A stretch of DNA of 64,000 nucleotides from Eucalyptus grandis (GCF_016545825.1 NC_052612.1:48033738-48097737), one strand, 5' to 3'; numbered from the stretch's first letter, positions 45,667 through 58,855 are shown. The notes: generated by a model from the sequence alone, not told the origin. A program made the numbers and translations.

Positions 45667-48365
45667 TTAGCAGAAGGTTTGCTGTATCTGCTGAGCGAGC
45701 TCCTCTGCACTAAGTTGGCATTCGACTCCAATCTGTGGAAGAGGGGAAAAACCAAAACCGCAATCGTTAGCTGTGGGAGTAAATATTGTCATTTCTAGCC
45801 GAATGGGCAACGCCCAAGAAAAGCCAAATGACAATTCCCTTTCCATAACTAAGGCGCGGGATTGTCCTAGTTTTCAGTGAGACATCGTGGTTTCCGAGAG
45901 TCATTATGAAGAAATAGACTTGGACATCAGTACCTCTTCCTTGGTACGGCCATGTCAGTGGTCATTTAACTCTATTTAAAAAGGAAACGATTTCGGTGTA
46001 CCGTGTTAGAACCCGAAGAACAAACATGAAACTGTTCACCTTTTTACAATTGTCTGGCTATTGATTTTGCTGTTTATTTTTCAACGGATAGAAGCGAGTC
46101 CTGGCATTTTCTTTTCTTTTTCTTTTTCACATTTTCCTTGTGGATGATGTCACGCCCTAGTAACAGACCGTGGAGCATCGACAATTTATGGGGTTGAATG
46201 AACCGTGCAGTTATTAGGGCTTCAGGGAAAAAACATGCCTGGTAGGGAAACGAATTTATGAGTTCCCCGCCTTCCCAGCTAACCTAAGGGAATCTAGCTA
46301 GGTTTTACTGTTTGTGTATTCAATGAGCGACAAATCAAGGTATGTCTGTCTTCTCACTCTTTTGTCTTCTTTCTCGAAGCCATACATAAGCCAAAACCTT
46401 GATCCCCTAATTCCATTTATGGACAGTCTTGCTATAACCACGTACTCTGAGTGGTTTTAGAAGCTACTGTCTAGGATTCGCGACGATGACTAAAGGCTTT
46501 ACAATGATTCAAAAGGGTAAATATTCAAGTAGGCATGAGATTCTTGCCACTGATTAGTTCTGTCCACCGCTTATGTACATGCTAAACCTTGTTTATATTT
46601 AAAGTGACATGTACCTAATATCTATTGTACACATCATCGTGAAAAAATCAAGGATTTTATTGCCGAGCATCTGCGGTTCTAGATAGCTTTGTTTTGCACG
46701 TGCTTTATAGAAGGGTTTTCAAGTTCTAAATGTTGATTACGCACTTCACAAACTAACATACTAACCAGCAGCACTCTATAACTAAATCCAAATTTTAAAC
46801 AAATCACACCCAACTTTTTCCTGCTCTAAGTAAAGCCTAGGTTTTTTACTCCTCGACAAAATCGAACTGTGATGAAATATGATTAGCATCTTTTCTCACA
46901 GAAAATAAATGCACACCCAAGTGAATTTTACTCAAGATGAAGAGGAACTCTCTCCAATACACTTTGGTAGAGCAAAGAAACTTACCTTGATGGTGAAGGA
47001 ATGAACCATTGTGTTCTCATTGACATAGCCGATGCTGACGTGGAGAATCTCTAAGGATAAGTTCTCCAAGGCCGACATTATCCTCAGTGCCTGTCCAGGA
47101 ATCCTAGGAGACACCGTTTTCAAAAGGACATTGGCACCCGAGAACTTCACCTCCACCTCAGCAATGGCGGATTTCGAGTTGGCCACAAGCTCATTGCTGT
47201 TGGGGAGGATGCTGTTCTCGATGGATGAGGATGTGGACGAAGTCGGCGACGGAGAGGCGGAGATGAAATTACTGCTGTGGTGCATGTTCTTGGGCTTGTA
47301 AGGGCTGGTGGGTTGTGGGGTCCGGGGGCTTATAGGTAAATTCACAAGCGGCCTAGGGCTGAGCGGTGGTTTGTGGGGGCTGAGCACCGGCGGTGAAGGC
47401 CGCGGGCTCAATACTGAGGACGTGGATGGCCTTGGGCTGCTGATCAGGACTTCGCTGTATGCTTTTCTTTGCTTCTTGGCTTCCAGCGATTGAAGCAATT
47501 GTTGTAGCTCGCTTATGTAGTCCACCACACCTCCAATTATGGAGGCTTGGTCTCCCTGAAAATTAAGTTTGCAAATTTCACTTGACACTTTACAGTCGCT
47601 GATGAATTGACCATAAGTGTTCATTTGGGTGATAATTAAAGGAACTTTTTGTTGCCAAGATTACGGGCCAAAGGAGAGAAATTAAACAATGGCATATTAA
47701 TTTGTTCCTTCAAAGAAGATGATGAAAGTCGGTAAAAAATACCTCCTGGATGTCAATTTTTCAAAAAGAAACGGTGGTCCCTGAAAGTGGTTGATAACTA
47801 AGTTCTTAACTTCTTCTCTTCTTATTTCCAAAGACAGAATAAAAACAATTCCCAGATGCAACTCAACGTTTCCTAGAATGAACTTATCTGGAGAAAGATT
47901 CCAACAAATTGTACTTGCGACAAACCAAACCGGAGAAAAGCAAAGCAAACAGCAAAGTCTTCATCAGCTTACCCGTTTGACGTAGAAGCAAGGCATTAAC
48001 GACCGCAAAACAGACAGGTGCTCGTTCATTTGCTTCCGGCGATTACGCTCCACGGTGATGTGGGACATCCGGTTCTGCTGTTGACCGTCTTGCTGGTTCT
48101 CGTAGTCTGAACAAGAACCGCCGCCATTCATGACCTTCTGTCTCTTGCTCTTAGGCGAAGAAGCTTCGTCACACTCTTTCGAGCCAAACACAGCAGTCTC
48201 GTCCAATGCCGGAAGAGGAGGAGGAGGAGGAGGAGGATTAGCCGGCAGGGGGAACTCAGCGTCCAAGCTCTCCAAGATACTGAAGAGATCATCCCCCCCG
48301 GCTCCTCCTCCGAAGGTGGTGTCGACAAATTCTGGATCTTCAAAGAACATGCTGTCGCACAACAT
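45667..48365 (-). CDS. SPCH: bHLH transcription factor SPEECHLESS, stomatal lineage initiation
   Basis: Three exons: 48365-47973, 47555-46986 and 45732-45667, in phase throughout and giving 342 residues. The protein starts asymmetric divisions of the stomatal lineage in leaf epidermis. The acidic N-terminus (FFEDPEFVDTTF, DDLFSILESLDAEFPL) is followed by a Pro run. The bHLH begins MSHITVERNRRKQMNEHL with the DNA-contacting His102, Glu106 and Arg110, and runs through GDQASIIGGVVDYISELQQL. A Ser/Pro-rich segment (about 170-220) with seven SP and one TP sites is the MAPK target domain that sets SPCH apart from MUTE and FAMA. The C-terminal ACT-like domain has VEVKFSGANVLLKTVS and ends ECQLSAEELAQQIQQTFC, the last part on the small third exon after a 1.25-kb intron. 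The start could also be the Met at 48350. No frameshift was found. Confidence 0.95.
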
Positions 48366-48614
48366 CTCTCTCTCAAGAAGTGAAACCCTTCGCTGGTTTT
48401 TGCTGGCTTCCGAAGAGAATGATACTGAGACTCTGAGAGAGGGTTTGGGCTAGCTAGACAACTTAGGCAGACAGGTAGGAAAGGGATGTGAGAAATAAGG
48501 AAAAGGACTGAGATGGGGGCATGAAGATACGTGCGAGATTTTTGTCGAAATCAAGAAAGGGAGATGGGCATGCCAATTGCACTAAATATGAGAGTGACTA
48601 AACTATCACCATCA

Positions 48615-48660
<46 letters not shown>

Positions 48661-48900
48661 ATGCTTTTCTTTCCTCTTTTTTTTTTTTTTTTTTTCTTGA
48701 ATACTGGGCTTATTATTTACCGTTAGGAGATGAGGGAGTACAAAGGGCAGGGAGTTCTTCGCAGCCTAAACCGCGGAGGCTGCAAAGCGCAGAGGCTGAG
48801 GGGAAGGCGGAGCTACTTTTCACGGAAGACCTAGAGTGACAGAGATGGGGACTCGCTAGGGTTTTGTGAGAGAGAGAGAGAAGCCGAGGGAGGAACATAA
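48366..48900 (-). promoter_or_regulatory. 5' flank of SPCH with CT microsatellite
   Basis: A (CT)n tract at about 48619-48659 and a poly-T run at about 48678-48695 lie 250-330 bp upstream of the start codon. CT-rich tracts are common in plant core promoters and 5' UTRs, but no transcription start can be read from the sequence alone. Confidence 0.35.
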
Positions 48901-50724
48901 TTAAAGACTCATATACTTGATAATATCATAGTAATACCGTGGGATAAAACCTTTTGGCTATCTCAAGCCACCTTAATTATCGTAGAGCCGTCCGTACGAG
49001 GTGTTTAATTCGACCATTGTACAAAGATCTCCATTGATAGTTTTTTTTCCATCTATGGTGTTAGCATAAACATCCATTAAAAATTCAGTTATCTCGACCA
49101 ACATATAAACGAAACAACTATTTTTACAAATCATATTAGAACATTAATATGCATGCCAATAAAACTTAGAGATCTATGCACTTGTTATTCATTTCTTGGA
49201 TCTCGAAATTTTGCCATGAAATTCTGATTTTCAATGCTGCAAGTTCTGATGTGGTTCTCAAAATGAGTATGACATTAGTTACTTGAGAGATCCTAATATA
49301 CCAGATCTCTCAAAATTCCACCGCCTTCTTCCTTTCACGATTGTCAAGTGGCTTGCATGTCGATAGATTCCGATTTTTCAACATAGCTCTCATGTAAGAT
49401 ATAGCGTGTAAAACCAGTATATCGTAATGAAACCTCACAGATTAGTCATAAGATAAAGCATGGTGGCGTATCAATTCGTCGGCCTACTTCGCTAAACCAA
49501 AAATAACGCGGCATCTTGCCAAATCATGCAAGACCATGTTGGACAATAAATGTCCTTGGCGCCGTGATTGGCCCCAATCCTTCTCCTCCAGCATTTAAAT
49601 GGGATCACACGCAAATCTTTCTAGAGCGAGAGGGGCGAGTAAATGAACAAAGCAGACAGCACCAGCAGTTATGGCGATTCAAATCGGGGTTGCGCATTTG
49701 TTTTTATTCATATGCCTCTGATTCTCACCTTTAAAGTCGATGAATGTGGACGCACCGGAATTGAATTTCTGCTGCCTGTTATTGATTGAAATCATGACCC
49801 CTTTGCCCAGTAACGTTTGGTCTTTGGTTTTGCTCGTTAGTTAGGGCATACTTATTTTCTCGAACGGCCACAGCATACTTGAATGTGCGCTTGTCTGTTT
49901 TCTGACCACATAGGATGGTCGGGCTTACAACGTTGCAAGAACACAAGAAAAGAAAATTGAAAAATGTTAGGCATGTTAACATCAATTCAAAAGGTAAAAA
50001 TACTAAGTGCCGTGCTAAACTCTTGTTAAATGTTGAATATGATTTCAAACTGAATCTCATGAGCTGAAGTTCTCATCCAGTTCTTCTCTTATGTGATTTA
50101 TTATGTACTGCATCGTCCATTAATGAATGGATGTATGCAACATTTTTTTCGTTTTGGCTATATGCATAGACAAGCCTGCAGCCGTTGATCCTAAATGAAT
50201 GCTCCACTGCGAATTGCAGAATGATGTACAGAAATTTTCATGTACATAACATTCGCTTACTCCTAAAATTCCTCATTGATGATGCAACCGGAGATTGCAG
50301 CCATTCTGGTCCTAATGGAAAGAAACCAATGGAGAAGCCTGCTTACGTTTTGGATTATGTACAATGCTATTAATTGAACTCTTCCGTTGAAGTTATTTTC
50401 ATGCTTAAAATTATTTGCAAGTGTACTAAGGAAGAAATATCTAGGGTTTTACTTTTCAGCACAATCAGGGTAACTTTCGACTTGCACAAGTTACTCTAGA
50501 TATTTTGTGACTGCAATCGTAATTTAAACTAGATTAGTAGGCTTGGCATGGATCCGTCCACAACAATTTGTGTAAATCCAATTTCTTTAAACCATTCATG
50601 TTGTTTATCGGCATTCTCTAAAGTTCATTGTGTCTGTTGTTCTTCCACCATGCATGCGAACCTAGCTAGTTACTGTGATACTTGTACATGATTAACACAG
50701 CATTAAAACCAGATTGGATTTATG
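48901..50724. other. Intergenic, no gene recognised
   Basis: I see no coherent coding region, no recognised element ends and no long repeats in this stretch, which may include distal regulatory DNA of SPCH. Confidence 0.45.
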
Positions 50725-51230
50725 CCGTGCATAGGAGAAAACTCGTATATTTAATTAAGGAAACTGATCGAACAAATTTTTTTATTTAACTTAAAGTTGG
50801 GCACATTTTAACAAGATAGAAAAGGGAAGCTCTTTCTATGTTTTTTCAGATAACTACATCATTAGAGGCTCACATCACTTGAATACGAATTTCCGTGCAT
50901 AGGAGAAAACTCGTATATTTAATTAAGGAAACTGATCGAACAAATGTTTTTCTTTAACTTAAAGTTGTGCACATTTTAAACTAGATAGAAAAGGGAAGCT
51001 CTTTCTATCTTTTTTTCAGATAACTACATCGTTAGAGGCTCACATCACTTGAATACGAATTTCCGTGCATAGGAGAAAACTCGTATATTTAATTAAGGAA
51101 ACTAATTGAACAAATGTTTTTCTTTAACTTAAAGTTGTGCACATTTTAACTAGATGGAAAAGGGAAGCTCTTTCTATCTTTTTTCAGATAACTATATTAT
51201 TAGAGGCTCACATCACTTGAATACGAAATT
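50725..51230. repeat. Tandem repeat, three copies of about 168-170 bp
   Basis: The unit starts CCGTGCATAGGAGAAAACTC at 50725, 50893 and 51063 and ends with CACTTGAATACGAA. The copies differ by only a few substitutions and one-base indels, so the array is fairly young. No coding frame runs through the unit. Confidence 0.9.
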
Positions 51231-51444
51231 TTTTCAACAATTATATAAGAGAGCGTCAATTCATTGAACTGATTCATAATCCATTGAAATTATTTCAGAA
51301 GAACTAATTTCAGCTTAATTACTCTATGATTACAAACCCGCTTAGCAAGCATGATAACATTAAATAGAACATGAGTTGTGGATATGTAGTCAAAATCGAT
51401 ACTACGCTTCTGCTTTCTGATCACATCAACGACAAGCCAATTAT

Positions 51445-52233
51445 GGGCCTGTTTGGTTCGGCTTTTGGGGAATGCATTTGCAGTAATGCAAATACCTTTG
51501 GGTGAATGGGGTTTTCCGAAATGCAAATATCGTTTGGTAAAATTTGCATTGAAAAACAACTTTGGCCAAAATACTATTTGGTAAAATTTGCATTTGTAAT
51601 TAACTTTTATTAAATTAAAAAAGCAAAAATACACTCTTTTTTTTTTTCGAAGTCCAGCCACCGGACCGCCGGATCCAGCAAATGTCCAAATGGCCGGATC
51701 TAGCCTTCGGAGGGTCGCCGGGGTTGCATGACCCTAGGCGACGACCGCCCGGGTCGCGCGAACCCGGGCGACGACCACTGGTCGCCCGAGGTCGCGCGAC
51801 CTAGGCGGCCGTCGCCCGGGTTCGCGCGACCTCGGGCGGCTGTCGCGTGGGTTCGCGGGGTTCGCACGACCCAAGCGACAGCCGCCTAGGTCCGGCGACA
51901 GTCGCCAGGGTCAGGTGACCCTCAGGCGGCGATCGCCGGCGCGTCGCCAGCGTGCACAACCCCCTTGGCCGGCGGTCGTCGGCCTCCGTGCGGTGGTTTT
52001 CCTCGCGGATGAACAGTAACCGCGAAGTGAATAGTAACCGGAACTTGCATTCCGGAAATGCAAGTTTCCAAAGGACCTCCGAACCTACTTTGGCCTAAGG
52101 GCCCTTAGGACCCTTTGGAGATGCAATTGCATCTTGCCAAAGTCGCTCAAAAACTCGAACCAAACACATTTGCATTTGGCCAAGGGACTTTAGAGTCCAA
52201 ATGCTCATCTCCAAAGCTGAACCAAACAAGGCC
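51445..52233. mobile_element. Tourist-like (PIF/Harbinger-type) non-autonomous element with GC-rich core
   Basis: The left end GGGCCTGTTTGGTTCGGCTT and the reverse complement of the right end (AGGCCTTGTTTGGTTCAGCT) form a terminal inverted repeat typical of Tourist-like elements. Arms rich in AATGCAAAT motifs surround a GC-rich core (51655-51975) of repeated CGCCCGGGTCGCGCGAC units. TAT flanks both sides, a possible 3-bp target duplication that does not perfectly fit the usual TWA. Confidence 0.65.
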
Positions 52234-52239
52234 TATGTC

Positions 52240-53886
52240 ATTCTATTCTGGTTCCAATGATGATGCCTAATTATGAGTAATTGTAGAAAAAACTGAAATA
52301 TTCGGTGTCAATGGCTGCTGCCATTCATTTAGAAGGGAACAAGAACTTAAATGGCAGCAGGATAAACGCAGTCTTTTACTGTTAGACTTGTGGGAGTGCA
52401 ATAACTTTTGGTATGGTGCCCAAGTTCCCATGCAAGATTTGCAGAAAGTAAATATATTTTACTGCAAAAGGCCATGCGACCTTAGCAATGACATTACATA
52501 CATCAAATTAAAAATTCGGTGACATCAAGGTAATATATATATAATGCGCTTCTCAGAGCTAGAGCAGAACAGATAGTTGGGGGATGTGTATCGTAGGAAT
52601 CGTGAACAATCCTCTTTCATAATTAATGACATGAATAACCGAGAATCTTTCCATCTGGAATGCTAGTGATTGAATTATTGTTTGAGTTCTGATAACTAAT
52701 AAATGTGGAAAATCTTTCTAGATATGGTATTATATTGGACAGGTCTCTGGCCCGTTGATATTCATGAGATTTTTTCTTTTTCCATTTAATGTGTGTTTGA
52801 AAATCTTCCTTTTTAATTGGTTTTGGATGACAACAAAGCTAATTTGAGTATTTAATAGATCTGATTGAGTATGGATCATAAAGAGAATACGAAACTATGT
52901 ACCTGAAGAAATCATTGGCAACCAAGATCTACACACGTATAGGAAGGGATATGTTAATGAATAGATAATGTTGACGCAAATTGTAGAAGCAAATGTAGAA
53001 GGATGATCGTCAAACAAGTGGGTCCTATTAAAAATAGTCTCATTTTTAGCAACTTTTCTCCTTAAATTGTTAGCTTTGAAAAATGGGTTTCAACCCGAAG
53101 AGTGGGCTGCTCCCTTCACCAATTCATCAAGTTAGTGAGGAAGTTCGACGGTCGGGTTACGGACCAAGGCATGAAGGTATTGATGAAAGTTTGGATTTAC
53201 TCATAAGTGCAATTTGTCGCAGTAGTATGAAGTTGCAAGCCAAAGGTTAAAGAAAACAATGGAGGAAGCAGAGCGAACAAATAGAGAAAGTAACGAGTCA
53301 CAAAATCAAAGAGGGAGAGAGAAGATACTAATCAACGACCAAAGTCGGCTTAGCTTGACTTTTTATTAAATGAGTTGAAAATGGGTCTACAACCGACCCA
53401 CTAAAACCCATCTATTTTATTCTTTTAACCTTAAAATGCATTATCACTGGTACTTTGAGTTTGAAGTGACACATTGGAATAAAGATTTGTGATCCATTTT
53501 AGTAGCCCTTCCTAAAAGCCATGGAACAATGAATCATAATGACGTAGAGTTTCCATCTGTAGATTCTAACGGTTGGATTGTCAAATCAGAACACCCAGCT
53601 CATATCACGTCCATAGAATATGGACATCCGAGTGTACTGCAGCAATAAATCACAGCCATCTGGAGATTGGCGAACAAATATGCTCGAGTCGGTCGAATTA
53701 ATTGGACATGGCGGCTTATGGATCCATGCTTAACGTTCAAATTGGAGGCCTAATACCAAACGACGGGCATATCTGGGTAAGTCGCTGAGTGCTTGGAACA
53801 AGAGAAATCGAAGTATATCGAGTTGTTGAGGTCATGTTGTAATTGTATATTTTAGTCTTTGAACGCATTTTATACTATAAAAGAAA
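52240..53886. other. Intergenic, no gene recognised
   Basis: The stretch has no open frame of note, no recognised element ends and no tandem structure. Composition is moderately AT-rich. Confidence 0.45.
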
Positions 53887-54303
53887 GGTTAATACCAAGA
53901 AAAATCTCAAATTCGTATACTTATAACAAATTTATTATAAATTAATTTCTTGATCATAAAAAATTTTAAATTAATACATCTATAATAAATTTACCTCAAA
54001 TTAATTGATCACCAAAAACCCCAAATTAATACGTTTGTAACAAATACATCATCCCTTAATTTCTATTAAATTGAATTAATATCACGAAAAATCACAAATT
54101 AGTACACATTTGACAAACAAATGGTAAAACTTCAAATCAGTACACCTGTCGACTACCATATGTCATCTAGCTAAGCAATTTGACTTTAAAATTTAAGGAA
54201 TTGATAAATTTATCATAAGTGTACTGATTTAAGGTTTTTGAAGTCAAAAAGTTAGTTTGAGGTAAAACTAAATATATTAGTTGGGTTTTTCATGGTATTA
54301 ACC
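53887..54303. repeat. AT-rich palindromic element, TTAATACC family copy 2
   Basis: The ends GGTTAATACC (53887-53896) and GGTATTAACC (54294-54303) are a perfect 10-bp inverted repeat. Internal units such as CAAATTAATACG, TAACAAATTTA and CCCAAATTAATACG recur in both orientations, as in the copy at 41864-42313. Confidence 0.65.
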
Positions 54304-55912
54304 AATAAAAGAATACCTACTCCGACCCTCTAATTCTTGATATAATGAATGTCAACCAATTTTTCACATAGACCATCACAACAATCTCCATTTATGCTTT
54401 CAGTCATATCCTGTCGAAAGATCCATTTAAATCAAATGATTCAATACACATGCAAATTGAATTGCATGTACTTTTATTTATTTTTCAGAAGCATTAAAAT
54501 TGCGAATAACGCTACATTTACTGAAATTGTTTTGCGAAACCCGTGTATCAAATGATATGCTGAACTCTCATTAAATGTGGCATGACTCCCTTACTTACAG
54601 GCCCTCTTAAAACCTGACTTCACTTAATCCACAAATTTTGTAAATTTATTTCAGTATATCTAACACATAATCCAGCCTTCAGATAATTAAGCTTCTACCA
54701 TAAGATACTGCTCACCTGGTCAACACAGAGCAATATGATGGATTTACACTACATAAACGAGACGACACATTTGTATTAGTGTTATGGATCGCAAATATAT
54801 TTGCAATAAGTGCTTTTCCTTGAATAGAATACAGTGAAGAAAGATCCATCCTCTGACAATCGAGATGGATGAGGTCATTTTCATCAAAGTTTGACATGTC
54901 AAATCTCGATCTCCCCTTGTGAAGACTGGGACAGTGATAATGCTGATGCAAACCTTTTCTGCTCTCTGTTAGGACCAACACAATAATGCTGCATGGCATG
55001 CAGGTGATATATCTAACATGTGATGTGATCTCACAGCTCCACCTGATGCATCGCCCCTTTTGTTTTTCCGCAGATAGAAAAGGTTTGGCGAAGGCTTGGT
55101 TTGAAGAGGAAACTAACAAAAAAAAAAAATACGTAACTATATAAAAGAGAAGTCAAATATTATAACACAAATTGTTTGGTAATCATGTCGCATTTAAGAC
55201 ATAATATTAATACTTTCACTTTCAAATGGATATGACGTGACATAAATTACAGATGCAATCAGGTCGTGTTCGTACTAATTGCTCATTTCAGTGATTATAT
55301 AATCAGGTACGGAGTAAGGAAATTGTCTGAGTATGTTTAGTCTATTCGGCTGTCCAATTTAATGTCATTAAGAAAGGCAGGTCTTATGCAAACGCTTATA
55401 TTGCGAGCGTAGAGTGAATTTATGTGGGCTCTCGTTTATGGGTAGGAAGCAGCTCCTTCTAGCTATCCAATATAAATACTTGTCCTTTCTTTTGCTTTCT
55501 TGTCAGCCTATAAGGCCTAGGCGCCTCAGGTCTAGGAGACTAGCCACGTCACGCATTCGGCCATCGTCTGTTTGGATGTACTCCATAAATAGATTGTCTG
55601 GAAAGGAGGGGAAAAAATGCAAAGTCTTGCAATAGCCCTACAAGTTACTACGCAAATCCTTGTATGGTAAGGTGGGACAAATTTTGAAGCCATGTTGAGG
55701 AAGAAAATTGAATAGAATGGGGTCCTCCAAAGAGGGAGAAAAGCCAAAAAGCCCTCTCATTCATTCCATTGTAGACCCCCCCCTCTCTCTCTCTCTCTCT
55801 CTCTCCCTCTCTCTCTCCAGTCAGTCTGTAAACCTCATTCAATTCAACCACGCATTGTATGAGCGGAGGCATTACTGCCAACATCTTGCATGCATGCAGG
55901 GAATGCTCCACT

Positions 55913-55960
<48 letters not shown>

Positions 55961-58300
55961 ACGCTATCATATCGTATTTCTTAAATGATGTGATTTGTCA
56001 ATGTATGGTGTGTACGGTGCGTATAGTATATGTCGATGCCAGAGTTTGTGTGTCGTTCGGCTTGAGGTATCGCCGCTTTGGCTCGCCTGACGTTTTTGTA
56101 CTGAACAAAGGGTTTTTGCGCAAGGATACGCCATGGACACTCGTTCAGAAGTCACGGTCCTCTTCTTCTCGCTCTCAGTTCATGTCAAAATCATCCTTCA
56201 TTTTGATATGGTGTGTGTCAAGTTTCACATGCAGAGAGCCCATATGACATGTCCATGGATGATGCCAAATGTTATTGAGAGGGAGAATTAACTATTAAAT
56301 GAAAGCGTGACTTATTATTTATATATTCTAATACTCTCCTCGTGCATAAGTTGAACTTTGATATTATCTTGAAAAAGTTCAAACTTAGGACCTCCTACTC
56401 TAATATAATGTGAGATTTTATGATATTATTATTGACTGTTTCTAAAAGCTTAAACTTTAAATAAAAATATGATTTATTATTTAAATATTTTAATAGCAAG
56501 ATATCATGAAAAAACACGTGTTGCCAATGACACTTAAGGATGAATGCTTATAGGAAAATGAGTTCAAAAAATATCTAACTTCGTCTTTTACACAATACAT
56601 CATACACAATCCATCATATCACATCTTTATATGATGGGTGTGAGTAAATTATATATTTATGGTATATATACATTTTTTTACAATACCATTCGGGTTTATT
56701 TTATCAGTGGTATAAGTTTGGATTTTTTACGACACAAAAAAAGTTTAAAATATCTTGTATCATACCGAGTAAGTTTAGTGTTTTTGGGGACGAAAACAAA
56801 ATCAGTTATTTGTGTTATAGTGAATATAGTTTAAGATTTTTTTATTGTAATATTAACCTAATTGATTAAGGATTTGGATTATTATTATTATTATTATTTT
56901 GAATTCAATATATGACGTCGTACAAGAAGCACGGACGGTCTGTCTGTCTGTCTCTCTCTTTCTCTCCAGTGCTCTCCCAGTTTCTGCCAAACTAATGTCG
57001 ACCGCACGATGAGAAGAGTCGATATTTTCTCGCGAAAACTCTCGTGTTATCGGGGAGGGGCAGGATGTTCGGGCGTCTGGCGGGAGCGATGAGCGGTCCC
57101 GATCGGGTGCCGAGGTGGGGTCCGACCGGGCTTGATTGCGCAGGAGATTCGCGGGCCCCGCCGGTTTTATGGGATGTCCCCCGCAACCATCCTGACGATG
57201 CTTCCTGCAGCCGTTGTAATTTTGTTGGGTGCGCCCGCCTCTGAACCGAATCAAACCGAACCGCCGGTTGCAATCGAGGGGCAATCGAGTACGTCCGTCC
57301 GCCCCGATTTAATTACGATTTAGGATTGGGTCATTGATGGAATGCCCAATGGGCCTCGTGAGTCACGTGGTGGACCAATCACCGACTGGCCTCCTTTGTG
57401 GATTTCCATCGCTTTTCGGGCTTCGTGGGCCAATCGATTTTCTCGAATTTGAGGAAAAGTTTCGAGGTTCTTGGAACGGAGGACGAATGAAACGTTCCCG
57501 TCTACTCAAGTCAATTATCGAGCGCTCGAAATTATGAGAAGGGGCCATATTTTTTCCGGCTCCCTCCAACCACGGGCTCCGATTGGTGAATTACATGCAT
57601 TGCATGGGCACCGCTCACATTTGATTTTGGTTAGTTTTGCTTGTTGCCGACATTCGTGAATTCTAAACCCTCCCATCAGCAGTATGATTCGAGGAAAGTG
57701 TTCTCATTTTTATGTTCTTACGGGATGATGATACTTTGCATAGGGCTGTATATCTTCCCCTATCGCTGGTTAGAGGATGCTTTTGATTCGGGGATACAAA
57801 TTTCGCACATCACCCATGCTAAACTTTACTAAATATAAGTGAGAGAATTGTTCATAACTTGTTCATAACTTGTCCCCATCAATTATAATTGTTGGAGATT
57901 CCCTGACGGAGGAAAGCACCTTCCTTGTACAATTGGAGTGTTGTGCTCCTGAGCACCTAAAAACCTAACCAAAACATGAGATGGACACAACAATTTCACT
58001 GTTCTTTGCTTGCCTATCATCTTAGATTCTGGCCCAAAGAAATTGAAATATAGGTTTCTCTAAGATTAAATTTTGTAGCATTACTTTCACTGGCAATTTA
58101 TATATTAGATGAAATTACTATATAAAATCTAACTCGGTGTACCATAGAAAGCAAAATGAATGGACGAGAAAGGGAGAAGAGGCGGTACACAAGGCATCAA
58201 AGTTTTTTAACACAGGCCATAAAACCAAAGTACAATTGTATGTGACCCCAAAATATAGTTACAAAAATAGCAAGAATAAACATTAGTTATCAGTAACATA
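54304..58300. other. Intergenic with microsatellites, no gene recognised
   Basis: (CT)n tracts lie at about 55786-55817 and 55918-55959 and a (TTA)n run near 56880-56896. A GC-rich stretch (56990-57330) has open frames on both strands but no recognisable domain; it could be the edge of an unrecognised gene or promoter. Nothing else can be supported. Confidence 0.4.
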
Positions 58301-58301
58301 C

Positions 58302-58581
58302 TTAAAGGTCCATTTATTTCAAGGAAAAGTGATTTTGGGGAAATTGTTCTATAAAAAAACTTTCTGGTGTTTGGATGACTGAAAGTTAATCAGTCTATAA
58401 AAAACTTTTCCATGAGTTAAAAAACAACAAACTTAGATGGGGAAGGTGATTTTCCTTCTAATGAAAAGGAAATTACTTTATCTAAGTCACCAAAAAAATG
58501 AAGATTAAGCGTTTAAAAATAATTTTTAAGAAAAATATTTTCCTTTATCATAAACTTTTCAGTGAAATAAATGTATCCTAA
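58302..58581. repeat. MITE-like element of about 280 bp
   Basis: The left end TTAAAGGTCCATTTATTTCA and the reverse complement of the right end (TTTAGGATACATTTATTTCA) form an imperfect terminal inverted repeat. The interior is AT-rich and noncoding. It lies 60 bp before the copia LTR. Confidence 0.6.
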
Positions 58582-58640
58582 ACATCTTTCAATTCCGTTG
58601 GTATAAACCTTAACATGACCAAAAGGATATTAGGCAATAA

Positions 58641-58855
58641 TGTTGGAAATATATCTTGAAGATTCCAATTCTATCGATTGTGATTTAGTCAATCGTCGAT
58701 TAGTTTGGTGAATAGGAAAATAGTAAAATAGTGATTCATTTATTATTTTTTCCTGTTTTATTCTTTTGTCTCTTAAACTATAAATTTACCAATGTAAATG
58801 TATACAATTAATAGAGAGAAAGCATTTTCCTAAATATCCATTACGCTTTCTGTCA
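58641..58855 (+). repeat. 5' LTR of the copia element
   Basis: It starts TGTTGGAAATATATC, identical to the start of the second LTR at 63956, and ends in CA just before the primer-binding site TGGTATCATAGC (58856-58867). That site resembles the usual initiator-tRNA-Met complement TGGTATCAGAGC. The length of about 215 bp is short but normal for copia. Confidence 0.85.

Noticed and set aside
50725..51230. CRISPR-like array
   Set aside because: The units are contiguous 168-bp tandem repeats without spacers, and the sequence is plant nuclear DNA.
55708..56247. 179-codon plus-strand frame
   Set aside because: Its length comes from two (CT)n microsatellites that encode Leu-Ser runs; no domain is visible.
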